Positions 1-12,784 of a DNA stretch of 64,000 nt are shown here, in pieces. This DNA is from Spongilla lacustris (lineage: Eukaryota > Porifera > Demospongiae > Spongillida > Spongillidae). A model generated the notes under the pieces. The model ran no database searches. It had not been told where the DNA came from and saw nothing but the letters and a program-made list of their open reading frames with translations. Where the stretch lies: NCBI GenBank assembly GCA_949361645.1, contig OX442428.1, positions 4,642,179-4,706,178 on the forward strand, given 5' to 3'. The position numbers and the translations under genes were made by a program. The stretch's first letter is position 1, and every line of letters begins with the position of its first letter.

Positions 1-3000
1 TGGTTCCATTGGTGGGGCATGTGTGATTCCATTGGTACATGTGCGTACATGCACATGTCCCCTGAAATTGTTGCATGGGGTTACTGACTCCATTTGCAGT
101 GTGAGGGCTGCCTTCTCCACTGGCATTAAGTGGGGGCCACATTGATCCTCTGGTTGTGTGGCAGCTGGTGCTCCCTTGCTGGTAGTGTGGGGGTCAGGTT
201 TTGCAGTATTGATTTCACTTAGGTTATTGGTTGGTTCCAAAGGTACGTAGTGTGTGATTGCAGTGAGGGGGAGTGGTAGTTCTTGGCCCCATTGGCCCCT
301 GGATTGCTGATGCAACTTGCAGTAAAGGACAGGTAGTCAGATGAGGGGGGGGGGGGGGGGGGGGGAGGGGCGAGGGCTGGCACCAGTGTGTGGTGGGCCT
401 GTTAAGTTGTTCTTGGTACATGTCCCCTGACCAATGAGGAGGGTTGGTGGTTGTACTGTCCCATTGGCTGATTGGCCCCTCTTTCACTGAAGGACAGGTA
501 GTGGGGGGAAGTACATATACATGTAGTTCCTGGCTCCCCTGGAATTTTTGGGGTTGCTGAATCCATTTGCAGTGCGAGGGCTGGTTTCTCCCCTGGCATT
601 ATTCTGGGGGCTCGATTAATCACTGGTTGTGTGGCAGCTGGTACTTCCTTGCTGGGCTCCATCTGTGAGAGGGCTCCACTGGTGTGGGCTGCTGTCTGGA
701 CTTGCAGTGTATACTGGTAGAGGGTCTAGTGGCTCCATTTGAAGTGAGCAGACAGGGGCTGGTGGTTCTACTGTGTGGAGCTGGCCCTACAGGCCCTTGT
801 TTGTGTAGGGGCTGCTGACTCAACTTGGGGTGGCGTCATGACTGACTCTGTGGAGGCTACCCCATTGGCCCTGGGTAGCTGAGGGTGTTCTGTAAGAATG
901 GTTCCATGGGCTGCTGACTGCAGTGTGAAGCTATTAAGTTCAGTTGCAGTGTAGACTTTACAGGTTCCGCTGCTATTGTTCATGAGCTTGCGGTGAGGGG
1001 GCTAGTTGTTCTACTGTGTGGGGGGTCCCAGCTGACTCAACTTGCATTGAACGAAAGGGGGGGGGGGGGAGGGGGAGTTAGCCCCTGGGTATGGGGCCTG
1101 TTAAGTCCACTTGCGGATTAGGGGCTAATGGTTGATCTGTTAGTGAGGTCATCACGTGTTGTTGGTACATGTAGTTCATGGCTCCCCTGAAATGGTTGGG
1201 GATGCTGATTCCATTTGCAGCCTGAGGGCTGGTATCTCCCTGGCATTATTGTGGGGGCTACATCCCTGCTTGCAGTGTGGGGGTCTGACAATCTGTCTGC
1301 GAGAGGGCTGGTGTCTCCACTGGCATTGTGGATGCTAGCTCCATTGACCAGCCGCTTAGCTGGTGGCTCCCTTGCTAGAATTATGGGGCCTGTTAATTCA
1401 ACTTGTTGGCTCCACTACATTATTTGGAATGTGAGGCTATTTTTAATAATTTAAATTGCAGCGTGGGGCTTAATGGTTCCAAAGGTATATAGTGTGCACT
1501 TGCAGTAAGGGGGCTTGTGGTTCTGCTGTGTGGGGATGGCCTCTTTGGCCCCAGGGCTGCTGAGGGAACTTGCAGTGAAGGGCCTAGCCCCATTAGCCCC
1601 TGGCTATGTGGGGGTGGGGCTGGTGGCTCTTTTGGTAATTGAGGGGCTGCTCACTCCATCGTCAATGGTACGACTGCCATCATTCTTGACCAATGTATCT
1701 TAAACTAGGGTCAATGGGCATTATTATGGTGGCCCCATTGACCCTGGTTGTGTGCAGCTGCTAGCTCCACTGCTGGCAGTGAAGGGTCTGATAACACCAT
1801 ATGTGAAAGGGACTGGACTTGCAGTGTGAGGTTATTTAGTTCAATTGCAGCTTGGGTGTTAATGGTTCCATTGGCTTGCAATGAGGAAGGCTGGTAGTTG
1901 TACTGTGTGGGGATGGACTCCCATTAGCCCGCTCTTTCAGTGAAGGACAGGTAGTGGGGGGGGGGGGGGCTGTGGGGGCTGCTAAGGAATAAGTCCACTT
2001 GCTGTGAGGGCTGAAAGTTCCACTGGTTCCATCGGTGGGGCATGTGTGATTCCAAATGTTGGTACATGTGCGTACATGCACATGTCCCCTGAAATTGTTG
2101 GGGCTACCGACTCAATTTACAGTCTGAGGGCTGCCTTCTCCACTGGCATTAAGTGGGGGCCACATTGATCCTCTGGTTGTGTGGCAGCTGGTGGTCCCTT
2201 GCTGGTAGTGTGGGGGTCAGGTTTTGCAGTATTGAGTTCACTTGCAGCATGGCGGTTAATGGTTGGTTCCAAAGGTAGTGTGTGATTGCAGTGATGCGGA
2301 GTGGTAGTTCTTGGCCCCATTGGCCCATGGACTGCTGACGCAACTTGCAGTGAAGGACAGGTAATGAGCAGAGGGGGGCTGAGAGGGGGGAGGGGCGAGG
2401 GCTGGCACCAGTGTGTGGTGGGCCGGTTAAGTCCACTTGCATTGAGTGATAATGGTTCAACTGGTAGTGATAATGGTTCAACTGGTAGTGACAGCATGTG
2501 TTCTTGGTACATGTCCCCTGACCAATGAAGAGGGTTGGTGGCTGTACTGTCCCATTGGCTGATTGGCCCCTCTTTCATTGTATAGGACAGGTAGTGGGGG
2601 GAGGGGGGGGACTGCTACGTATTAACTATGAGGACTTAAAGTTCCACTTGTGTTTGATGAGCCTTTGGGGTTTCTTTGGTACATGCAAGTACATTTACAT
2701 GTAGTTCATGGCTCCCCTGAAATTTTTGGGGTTGCTGAATCCATTTGCAGTGTGAGGGCTGGTTTCTCCACTGGCATTATTATGGGGGCTCAATTGACCA
2801 TTGGTTGTGTGGCAGCTGGTACTTCCTTGCTGTGGCTGCTGACTCATCTTGGGGTGGCATCTTCACTGACTTTGTGGAGGCTACCCCATTGGCCCTGGGT
2901 AGCTGAGGGTGTTCTGTAAGAATGGTTCCATGGGCTGCGACTGCTGTGTGAGGCTTTATTAAGTTCAGTTCCAGTGTAGACTTTACAGGTTCCGCTGCTA

Positions 3001-3700
3001 TTGTTCATGAGCTTGCGGTGAGGGGGCTGGTGGTTCTCCTGTGTGGGGATCCCAGCTGACTCAACTTGCATTGAAGGAAAGGTAGTGGGGGGGGGGGAGG
3101 GAGGGTTGGCCCCAGTGAGTGGGACCTGTTAAGACCACTTGCGGAGTGAGGGCTAATGGTTGATCTGGTATTGAGGTCATCATGTGTTGTTGGTACATGT
3201 ACTTCATGGCTCCCCTGAAATTGTTGGGGATGCTGATTCCATTTGCAGCCTGAGGGCTGGCATCTCCACTGGCATTATTCTGGGGGCCACATTCCTCCTG
3301 GCAGTGTGGGGGTCTGATGATCTATTTGTGAGAGGGCTGGTGTCTCCACTGGCATTGTGGATGCTAGCTCCATTGGCCAGGTTAGCTGGTGGCTCCCTTG
3401 CTGGAATTATGGGGCCTGTTCATTCCACTTGTTGGCTCCATATTTGGAATGTGAGGCTATTTAAATTGCAGCATGGGGCTTAATGGTTCCAAAGGTATAT
3501 AGTGTGCACTTGCAGTGAGGGGGCTTGTGGTTCTGTAGTGTGGGGATGGCCTCTTTGGCCCCAAGGCTGCTGAGCGAACTTGCCGTGAAGGGCCTAGCCC
3601 CATTAGCCCCTGGCTATGTGGGGGTGGGGCTGGTGGTTCTTTTGGTAATTTAGGGGCTGCTAACTCCCTATCACTAACACAACATTATCGTCAGTGGTAC
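1..3700 (+). repeat. Left arm: two units of ~2 kb higher-order satellite
   Basis: This is a G-rich complex repeat. Short degenerate phrases such as CCACTGGCATTATT, CAACTTGCAGTGA and GGTTCTACTGTGTGGGG recur every few tens of bases. A larger unit of about 2 kb repeats once: the phrase around 1-110 returns at 2025-2135, and the block ending in GGTACGACNGCCATC at ~1670 returns at ~3700. Homopolymer G runs (343-366, 1058-1069, 1957-1969, 3089-3098) sit at equivalent places in the units. Many short open frames overlap on both strands, but none resembles a known family and each is broken differently in sister copies, so I call no genes. The arm is reverse-complemented at 5050-9083. Confidence 0.85.
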
Positions 3701-4389
3701 GACCGCCATCACTACCTTTCTCAATCTCTCCATCCTCGTCCAATGTATCTTGAATATCGTTCGTCGTACTCGTACAGTTCGAACTCATCCGCCGACTGAT
3801 TCAGTGAAACTCGACGAGCTCGCGTTCACTCGTGTTATACGTCACCAAATCGTTTATCTACACCGAAAAACAACCGTAAGTCTATACTAACAAGCACTAC
3901 AATTCAGCCGCCCGTTTGTTTGGTAACCTTATAGGTGTGGTTATCACGCCCTATAGGAATAGTTGAATATTCATGCACTCCGGAGAATGGAAACTGTTCC
4001 GTGCACATATAAAGGCGCGATTCGAGCGGGAAACGTGTACTTACTTTGCACAGCTGTTTCTCCGTAACGGATGGCATGAAAATTAACGAACAGAACAAAT
4101 CAATAGGTATAGGACCTCCCTACCTACAAACCAAATTTGAAGCGATTTGATTGCTCCTACCGAAAGTTATGGTGGGTTTGAACCCGGAGGGATATCGGAC
4201 GTTGCAATACTGGCACGGAGTAAGTGCAAGACCCCAAAATATGTTTAGGCATAGAGAAATGGTGTAGTATGAAGTGCTGAAAATATGAAGTCAAGAGCTC
4301 AAACCGTGTGGAAGATATAGCGCTTTGAATTGGATGCTATATATATAAATTCACAAGCATCAAAATCGCATAGAACGTTCCATATATAT
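3701..4389 (+). repeat. Inner unique module of the palindrome, left copy
   Basis: This low-repeat module lies between the G-rich arm and the palindrome centre. It contains GAACTCATCCGCCGACTGAT, a TATAAAGGCGCGATT phrase near 4010, TCCGTAACGGAT near 4070, and a TTTGAACCCGG phrase near 4170. The same module is reverse-complemented at 4390-5060, appears again in direct orientation at 18320-18985, and partially at 38408-38730. A 64-codon open frame on the minus strand (3904-4098) is present also in the mirrored copy, but I see no protein family. I treat the module as the core of a foldback element. Confidence 0.8.
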
Positions 4390-4458
4390 ATATATATGGA
4401 ACGTTCTATGCGATTTTGATGCTTGTGAATTCATATATATAGCATCCAATTCAAAGCG
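4322..4458. repeat. Palindrome centre of the giant inverted repeat
   Basis: GAACGTTCC and GGAACGTTC flank a 16-bp alternating AT core, giving a dyad axis between 4389 and 4390. The symmetry continues outward through CATAGAACGTTCC, AATCGCA, CACAAGCATC and the ATATAT tract. There is essentially no spacer, so the DNA could extrude a cruciform. Confidence 0.95.
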
Positions 4459-5060
4459 CTGTATCTTCCACACGGTTTGAGCTCTTGACTTCCTATTTTC
4501 AGCTCTTCATACTACCCACTTCTCTATACTAAAATATATTTTGGGGTCTTGCACTTACTCCGTACCAGTATTGCAACGTCCGATACCCCATCGGGTTCAA
4601 ACCCACCATAACTTTCGGTAGGAGTAATCAAATCGCTTCAAATTCGGTTTGTAGGTAGGGAGGTCCTATACCTATTGATTTGTTCCGTTCGTTAATTTTC
4701 ATGCCATCCGTTACGGAGAAACAGCTGTGCAAAGTAAGTGCACGTTTCCCGCTCGAATCGCGCCTTTATATGTGCACGGAACAGTTTCCATTCTCCGGAG
4801 TGCATGAATATTCAACTATTCCTATAGGGCGTGATAACCACACATATAAGGTCACCAAACAAATGGGCGGTTGAATTGTAGTGCTTGTTGCGGTTGTTTT
4901 TCGGTGTAGATAAACGATATGGTGACGTATAACACGAGTGAAGGCGAGCTCGTCGAGTTTCACTGAATCAGTCGGCGGATGAGTTCGAACTGTACGAATA
5001 CGACGATCGATATTCAAAATACATTGGACGAGGATGGAGAGATTGAGAAAGGTATAGATG
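4390..5060 (-). repeat. Inner unique module of the palindrome, right copy
   Basis: Reverse complement of 3701-4389 with scattered substitutions and small indels. For example, CACACCTATAAGGTTACC in one arm corresponds to CACATATAAGGTCACC in the other. The differences argue against a simple recent duplication or a folded assembly of a single haplotype. Confidence 0.85.
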
Positions 5061-8000
5061 GCGGTCGTACCACTGACGATGGTGGTTGTGTTAGTGATAG
5101 GGAGTGAGCAGCCCCTAAATTACCAAAAGAGCCACCAGCCCCACACCCTGGGGCCAAAGAGGCCATCCCCACACTACAGAACCACAAGCCCTCTCACTGC
5201 AAGTGCACACTATATACCTTTAGAACCATTAAGCCCCATGCTGCAATTTAAGTAGCCTCACATTCCAAATATGGAGCCAACAAGTGGAATTAAAAGGCCC
5301 CAGAATTCCAGCAAGGGAGCCACCAGCTAACCTGGCCATTGGAGCTAGCATCCACAATGCCAGTGGAGACACCAGCCCTCTCACAAATAGATCATCAGAC
5401 CCCCACACTGCCAGGAGGGATGTGGCCCCCAGAATAATGCCAATGGAGATGCCAGCCCTCAGGCTGCAAATGGAATCAGCATCCCCAACCATTTCAGGGG
5501 AGCCATGAAGTACATGTACCAACAACACGTGATGACCTCACTACCAGATCAACCATTAGCCCTCACTCCGCAAGTGGTCTTAACAGGTCCCACACACTGG
5601 GGCCAAACCCCCCCCCCCCCCCCCCCCCACTACCTTTCCTTCAATGCAAGTTGAGTCAGCTGGGATCCCCCACACAGTAGAACAACCAGCCCCCTCACCG
5701 CAAGCTCATGAACAATAGCAGCGGAACCTGTAAAGTCTACACTGCAACTGAACTTAATAGCCTCACACTGCATTCAGCAGCCCATGGAACCATTCTTACA
5801 GAACACCCTCAGCTACCCAGGGCCAATGGGGTAGCCTCCACAGAGTCAGTCATGACGCCACCCCAAGTTGAGTCAGCAGCCCCCACACAAACAAGGGCCT
5901 GTAGGGTCAGCTCCACACAGTAGAACCACCAGCCCCTCTCTGCTCACTTCAAATGGAGCCACTAGACCCTCTACCAGTATACACTGCAAGTCCAGACAGC
6001 AGCCCACACCAGTGGAGCCCTCACACAGATGGAGCCCAGCAAGGAAGTACCAGCTGCCTCACAACCAGTGGTTAATCGAGCCCCCAGAATAATGCCAGGG
6101 GAGAAACCAGCCCTCGCACTGCAAATGGATTCAGCAACCCCAAAAATTTCAGGGGAGCCAGGAACTACATGTATATGTACTTGCCCCCACTACCTGTACT
6201 TCAGTGAGAGAGGGGCCAATCAGCCAATGGGACAGTACAACCACCAACCCTCCTCATTGGTCAGGGGACATGTACCAAGAACAACTTAACAGGCCCACCA
6301 CACACTGGTGCCAGCCCTTGCCCCTCCCCCCCCACCCCCCCTCTTCTCACTACCTGTCCTTTACTGCAAGTTGCATCAGCAATCCAGGGGCCAATGGGGC
6401 CAAGAACTACCACTCCCCCTCACTGCAATCACACACTACGTTCCTTTGGAACCAACCAATAACCCAAGTGAACTCAATACTGCAAAACCTGACCCCCACA
6501 CTACCAGCAAGGGAGCACCAGCTGCCACACAACCAGAGGATCAATGTGGCCCCAACTTAATGCCAGTGGAGAAGGCAGCCCTCACACTGCAAATGGAGTC
6601 AGTAACCCCATGCAACAATTTCAGGGGACATGTGCATGTACGCACATGTACCAATGGAATCACACATGCCCCACCAATGGAACCAGTGGAACGTTTAGCC
6701 CTCACAGCAAGTGGACTTATTACTTAGATGTCCCCACAACGCCCCCTCCCACTACCTGTCCTTCACTGAACGAGGGGGCTAATGGGACCATCTCCACACA
6801 GTACAACTACCAGCCTTCCTCATAGCAAGCCAATGGAACCATTAACTCCCAAGCTGCAATTGAACATAATAACCTCACACTGCAAGTCCAGTCAAAAGCA
6901 CTGCACAACCAGTGGAGCCACCAGCCCTTCCACATATGGTGTTATCAGACCGTTCACTGCCAGCAGGAGGGTCAATGGGGCCCCCATAATAATGCTCATT
7001 GACCCTGGTTCAAGATACATTGGTCAAGGATGATGGCGGTCGTACCACTGACGATGGTGGTTGTGTTAGTGACAGGGAGTGAGCACCCCCTAAATTACCA
7101 AAAGAGCCACCAGCCCCACCCCCACATAGCCAGGGGCTAATGGGGCTAGGCCCTTCACTGCAAGTTCCCTCAGCAGCCCTGGGGCCAAAGAGGCCATCCC
7201 CACACAGCAGAACCACAAGCCCCCTTACTGCAAGTGCACACTATATACCTTTGGAACCATTAAGCCCCATGCTGCAATTTAAAATATTAATAATAGCCTC
7301 ACATTCCAAATAGTGGAGCCAACAAGTGGAATTAACAGGCCCCATAATTCCAGTAAGGGAGCCACCAGCTAACCTGGTCAATGGAGCTAGCGTCCACAAT
7401 GCCAGTGGAGACACTAGCCCTCTCACAGACAGATCATCAGACCCCCACACTGACAGCAGGGATGTAGCCCCACAATAATGCCAGTGGAGATGCCAGCCCT
7501 CAGGCTGCAAATGGAATCAGCATCCCCAACCATTTCAGGGGAGCCATGAACTACATGTACCAACAACACGTGATGACCTCACTAACAGATCAACCATTAG
7601 CCCTCACTCCTCAAGTGGACTTAACAGGCCCCACACCCAGGGGCCAACCCCCCCCCCCCCCCCCTTTCGTTCAATGCAAGTGTAGTCAGCTGAGACCCCC
7701 CGACCCCCCACATAGTAGAACAACCAGCCCCCTCACCGCAAGCTCATGAGCAATAGCAGTGGAACCTGTAAAGTCTACACTGCAACTGAACTTAATAGCC
7801 GCAGTCAGAAGCCCATGGAACCATTCTTACAGAACACCCTCAGCTACCCAGGGCCAATGGGGTAGCCTCCACAAAGTCATTCAAGACGCCACCCCAAGTT
7901 GAGTCAGCAGCCCCCACACTAACAAGGTCCTGTAGGGCCAGCTCCGCACAATAGAACCACCAGCCCCTAGCTGCTCACTTCAAACGGAGCCACTAGACCC

Positions 8001-9083
8001 TCTACCAGTACTCACTGCAAGTCCAAACAGCAGCCCACACCAGTGGAGCCCTCTCACAGATGGAGCTCAGCAAGGAAGTATCAGCAGCCACACAACCAGT
8101 GGTCAATCGAGCTCCCAGAATAATGCCAGTGGAGAAACCAGCCCTCGCACTGCAAATGGATTCAGCAACCCCAAAAATTTCAGCGGAACCATGAACTACA
8201 TGTATATGTACTTGCCCCCACTACCTGTCCTTCAAAGAAAGAGGGGCCAATCAGCCAATGGGACAGTACAACCACCAACCCTCCTCATTGGTCAGGGGAC
8301 ATGTACCAAGAACAACTTAACAGGCCCACCACACACTGGTGCCAGCCCTTGCCCCTCTCCCCCCACACCCCCCCTCTTCTCACTACCTGTCCTTTACTGC
8401 AAGTTGTGTCAGCAGACCAGGGGCCAATGGGGCCAAGAACTACCACTCCCCTTCACTGCAATCACACACTACGTACCTTTGGAACCTGCAACCAATAACC
8501 CAAGTGAAATCAATACTGCAAAACCTGACCCCCACATGTACACTGCCAGCAAGGGAGCACCAGCTGCCACACAACCAGAGGATCAATGTGGCCCCCACTT
8601 AATGCCAGTGGAGAAGGCAGCCCTCACACTGCAAATGGAGTCAGTAACCCCATGCAAAAATTTCAGGGGACATGTGCATGTACGCACTTGTACCAATGGA
8701 ATCACACATGCCCCCCTTCAAACACTACCAATGGAACCAGTGGAACTTTTAGCCCTCACAGCAAGTGGACTTATTACTTAGCAGTCCCCACAACGCTCCC
8801 CCCCCCTCACTACCTGTCCTTCACTGAAGGAGGGGGCTAATGGGACCATCTCCACACAGTACAACTACCAGCCTTCCTCATAGCAAGCCAATGGAACCAT
8901 TAACTCCCACACTGCAAGTGAACTTAATAACCTCACACTTGAAGTCCAGTCAAAAGTGCTGCACAACCAGTGGAGCCACCAGCCCTTTCACATATGGTGT
9001 TATCAGACCATTCACTGCCAGCAGTGGAGCTAGCAGCTGCACACAACCAGGGTCAATGGGGCCCCCCTAATAATGCCCATACT
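5061..9083 (-). repeat. Right arm: two inverted units of the ~2 kb satellite
   Basis: C-rich reverse complement of the left-arm family. The junction phrase GGCGGTCGTACCACTGACGA occurs at ~5058 and again at ~7033, a unit length of about 1.97 kb. C homopolymers (5609-5628, 7650-7663) mirror the G runs of the other arm. Homology fades near 9083 at GGGGCCCCCCTAATAATGCC. No recognisable gene. Confidence 0.85.
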
Positions 9084-9590
9084 CTACAAATGGTTACCCT
9101 TAACGTGTGGGTTACACTGGTAGTGGGGTACTGAGGAGGCTGGTGACTTTGCTGAAAGTGTGGGGTCTGCTAACTTCACTTGGGAAGAAAGCAAGGTGTG
9201 ATGCACAATATTGTTGCCTTTATGGACTGTGCCTACGTGTGCAATTTACATGCAGTTGTATATTCCACTTGTTACTTTTTATGACATTTATAATGGTACT
9301 TATTACTGTATGTACATAAAGCACTAGTTTCCAGCAAGAGGGTACATGTACATTTTAGAAAAGAAATGTACAACTCAAACCTTCTTGTATGCCTTGCTTG
9401 CCTATATAAACCAACTACCATGGGTGCAGACCACCCAAAATCTGTACTGATAGGGCAGGTAATGATATTCACCTGCCAATAACAAGGCTTCACTAAACCT
9501 CAGATAAACAGATACAGACAACAGGTATACACATGAACACACTGCAAATGAAAGGCAACTTCTGTAGTTGTGTTTCTATTTGTTAGTGGC
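9084..9590. other. Spacer between satellite arms
   Basis: The first ~100 bases still resemble degenerate satellite. From about 9190 the sequence is ordinary AT-rich DNA. I see no gene, RNA or strong repeat here. Confidence 0.5.
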
Positions 9591-11456
9591 TCCAATGGGG
9601 ACTGGTGATTTACACATAATAAACATGATGGCTCCCCTAAAAGTGTCCGGGTGCCAAGTCCATATGCAGTTTTGGGGGGAGGCTAGCTCCAGTGCTAAGC
9701 CCAATCGCAGTGAGGGCTAATGGTTCCACTGGTACCTTGTGTTGTGTTAGGAGCAGGGAAGCAGGGAATGTGTGGCTCTGTTGGTACATGTAGTTCAGGG
9801 GGCTGGGGTCTCCACTGGCATTATTGTGGGGTGACTCCTGGTTATGTGGCAGCTGATGGCTGACTGGACTTGCAGTGTGTCTATTGGCTCCATTTGAAGT
9901 GAGCAGAGAGGGGCTGGTGGTTCTACTGTGCGGAGCTGGCCCCTACAGGCCCCTGTTTGTGTGGGGGCTGCTGATGCAACTTGGGGTGGCGTCTTCACTG
10001 GATTTGTGAAGGCAACCCCATTGGCCCTGGAATGGTTCCATAAGTCGTGCATGGGCTGCTGACTGCATGGACATGTGAGGCTATTAAGTTCAGTTGTAGG
10101 GAACACTTTACAGGTTCCACTGGTATTGTTCACGAGCTTGAGGTCAGGGGGTTGGTGGTTCATCCCAGTGGCCCCTCAACTGCTGACTCAACTTACATGC
10201 AGCAATAGAAAGGTAGTGGGGGGGGGGCGGGGTGGGCTGGTTCCAGTGTGTGGGACCTGCTAGGTCCACATGCGGAGTGAGGGTTAATGGTTCATCTGGT
10301 AGTGAGGGCATGTGTTATCGATACATGTAGTTAGTGGCTCCCCTAAAATATTTGAGGATGCCGATTCCATTTGCTGTGTGATGGCTGGCATCTCCACTGG
10401 CATTATTGTGGGGGCCACATTTCTGCTAGCAGTGTGGGGGTATGATAACTCTATTTGTGAGAAGACTGGTAGCTCCAATGTTTGTGTAGAGCTGCCTACA
10501 GGACAGGCTAAATGTTCCACTGGTTCCATTGGTAGTGTTTGAAGGGGGGTATGTGTGATTCCATTGGTACATGTGCGTACATGCACATGTCCCTTGAAAT
10601 TGTTGCATGGGGTTACTGACTCCATTTGCAGTGTGAGGGCTGCCTTCTCAACTGGCATTAAGTGGGGGCCACATTGATCCTCTGGTTGTGTGGCAGCTGG
10701 TGCTCCCTTGCTGGCAGTGTGGGGGTCAGGTTTTGCAGTATTGATTTCACTTGGGTTATTGGTTGCAGATTCCAAAGGTACGTAGTGTGTGATTGCAGTG
10801 AGGGGGAGTGGTAGTTCTTGGCCCCATTGGCCCCTGGTCTGCTGACGCAACTTGCAGTAAAGGACAGGTAGTGAGAAGAGGGGGGGTGGAGGGGGAGGGG
10901 CAAGGGCTGGCACCAGTGTATGGTGGGCCTGTTAAGTTGTTCTTGGTACATGTCCCCTGACCAATGAGGAAGGTTGGTGGTTGTACTGTCCCATTGGCTG
11001 ATTGGCCCCTCTTTCATTGAAGGGCAGGTAGTGGGGGCAAGTACATATACATGTAGTTCATGGTTCCCCTGAAATTTTTGGGGTTGCTGAATCCATTTGC
11101 AGTGCGAGGGCTGGTTTCTCCAATGGCATTATTCTGGGGGCTTGATTGACCACTGGTTGTGGGCAGCTGATACTTCCTTGCTGGACTCCATCTGTGAGAG
11201 GGCTCCACTGGTGTGGGCTGCTGTCTGGACTTGCAGTGTGTACTGGTAGAGGGTCTAGTGGCTCCGTTTGAAGTGAGCAGAGAGGGGCTGGTGGTTCTAC
11301 TGTGTGGAGCTGGCCCTACAGGCCCTTGTTTGTGTGGGGGCTGCTGACTCAACTTGGGGTGGCGTCTTGACTGACTATGTGGAGGCTACCCCATTGGCCC
11401 TGGGTAGCTGAGGGTGTTCTGTAAGAATGGTTCCATGGACTGCTGACTGCGGCTAT
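9591..11456 (+). repeat. Third satellite arm, first part
   Basis: Direct-orientation copy of the G-rich ~2 kb family. It starts degenerate around 9590 and is clearly alignable from about 9800 onward. It ends abruptly at ..CTGACTGCGGCTAT, where the paralogous sequence near 909-930 would continue with TAAGTTCAGTTGCAG; that continuation resumes at 15541. A G run lies at 10218-10229. Confidence 0.8.
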
Positions 11457-11868
11457 CACAGCGGTTCACATGCATGATTCCGGGCTCGCCTCTGCACGTT
11501 CTTGCGCACGGATCCAATTGGATCTGATGTTAGCCGGTTGTACGATGACAGTACACGTGTGCGGACCGATAGGAAACGGCCGTGGAAGCTAGGCTCGTTT
11601 GGTCGCACGTTTTCACACGCTGATAATTCGTCTGCCTACCCCGTACGAGTTGTTCGGATCGTCTAACAACACCGTACGACTGTCAACCTGGCCCCGCTTT
11701 GATCGTCTACCTACTCTGTACGAGCTTTCAACCCACCCCGTACGTAGTACATGGCTACATGCATGCAGCCTGCCGATCGACGCTATACATTTTGACACCG
11801 CGCCTCGCTCGCAAATAAACTTGGCCACACTTTTAAGTTTCTGTGAATCTCAAATTAGAAAAATACAC

Positions 11869-11987
<119 letters not shown>

Positions 11988-12332
11988 TTTTCTCTTCCGT
12001 TTTGTGCGTCAATTGCCTCTCCAACTATATAGGCCTGTTTCTGTCCGCGCGTCTTCTGTTTCTAATAATGCAATACACGATCTGAGATTGTTGCCAATAA
12101 GATAAAACCTTACCTTCTCACTTTTCTCCGGTAGGGATGCTGCCTTGTGCAAACAACTTGCTTGCACCCTTGAATTGCCTTGAATTCCCAGGATCCCTGT
12201 GTGCATGTACAATAAAAAATAAACTATATGTACATTACCTCGAATAACGTAACTCTGCTGCATATACGACCTTCGCTGCTACAGCCTTCTGCCTTATAAA
12301 GTACCGAACAGCCACAAGTAGCTTCTCCGATG

Positions 12333-12342
12333 GTATAAATAG
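12333..12342 (+). promoter_or_regulatory. TATA-box-like motif inside the TIR element
   Basis: GGTATAAATAG is a good match to a metazoan TATA box. About 40 bases downstream an ATG opens a 47-codon frame (12377-12520) of no recognised family. There is no supporting transcript evidence, so this is only a candidate promoter. Confidence 0.2.
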
Positions 12343-12784
12343 TAACGGAACTGCATCAAGAACTGTGTCAGTGTGTATGAGACGGGGTAAAAAAACAAAC
12401 CTTACCTATGTCAGTTATAGGTATATAGTTCAGGGCCTAGTTCGTTCACAACACGCAGCATTAGTCCTTCATGGTGACCTTGCATGGGGACAGAATCGAG
12501 ATCGCAGTAAGATTGAATAATCCACCGTTACTTACCGAGTCGCTATCTCTTGCACGCAGCGCGAACACTAATTGAAAGGACGCGCGTACGTCTACATCAT
12601 AAAAGGGTAGGTAAATAATCATCCTACCATTTGCGAGGCCAGTCTGAGTGAGTCTGAAGCTGTTCAAGTCACGTTGCTATATACCGGATGCAAAATTGCA
12701 GAACTGTTTAAACGCCCAGGGCACATTGTGCGGGTAATTAGACACGTGACCAGATGGTCATAAATGTAAAACATATACATAAAC

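Noticed and set aside
4585..4612. GGTTCAAACC matching an RNA polymerase III B box (also near 4160, 18776, 38584).
   Set aside because: No acceptable A box or tRNA cloverleaf upstream at proper spacing; it is just part of the foldback module.
1156..8840. Dozens of 60-200 codon ORFs in the satellite arms, many repeated (e.g. frames starting MLLVHV..GSPE).
   Set aside because: They overlap on both strands and in several frames, contain no recognisable domain, and are broken differently in each copy of the ~2 kb unit. Repetition of the DNA explains the repetition of the frames.
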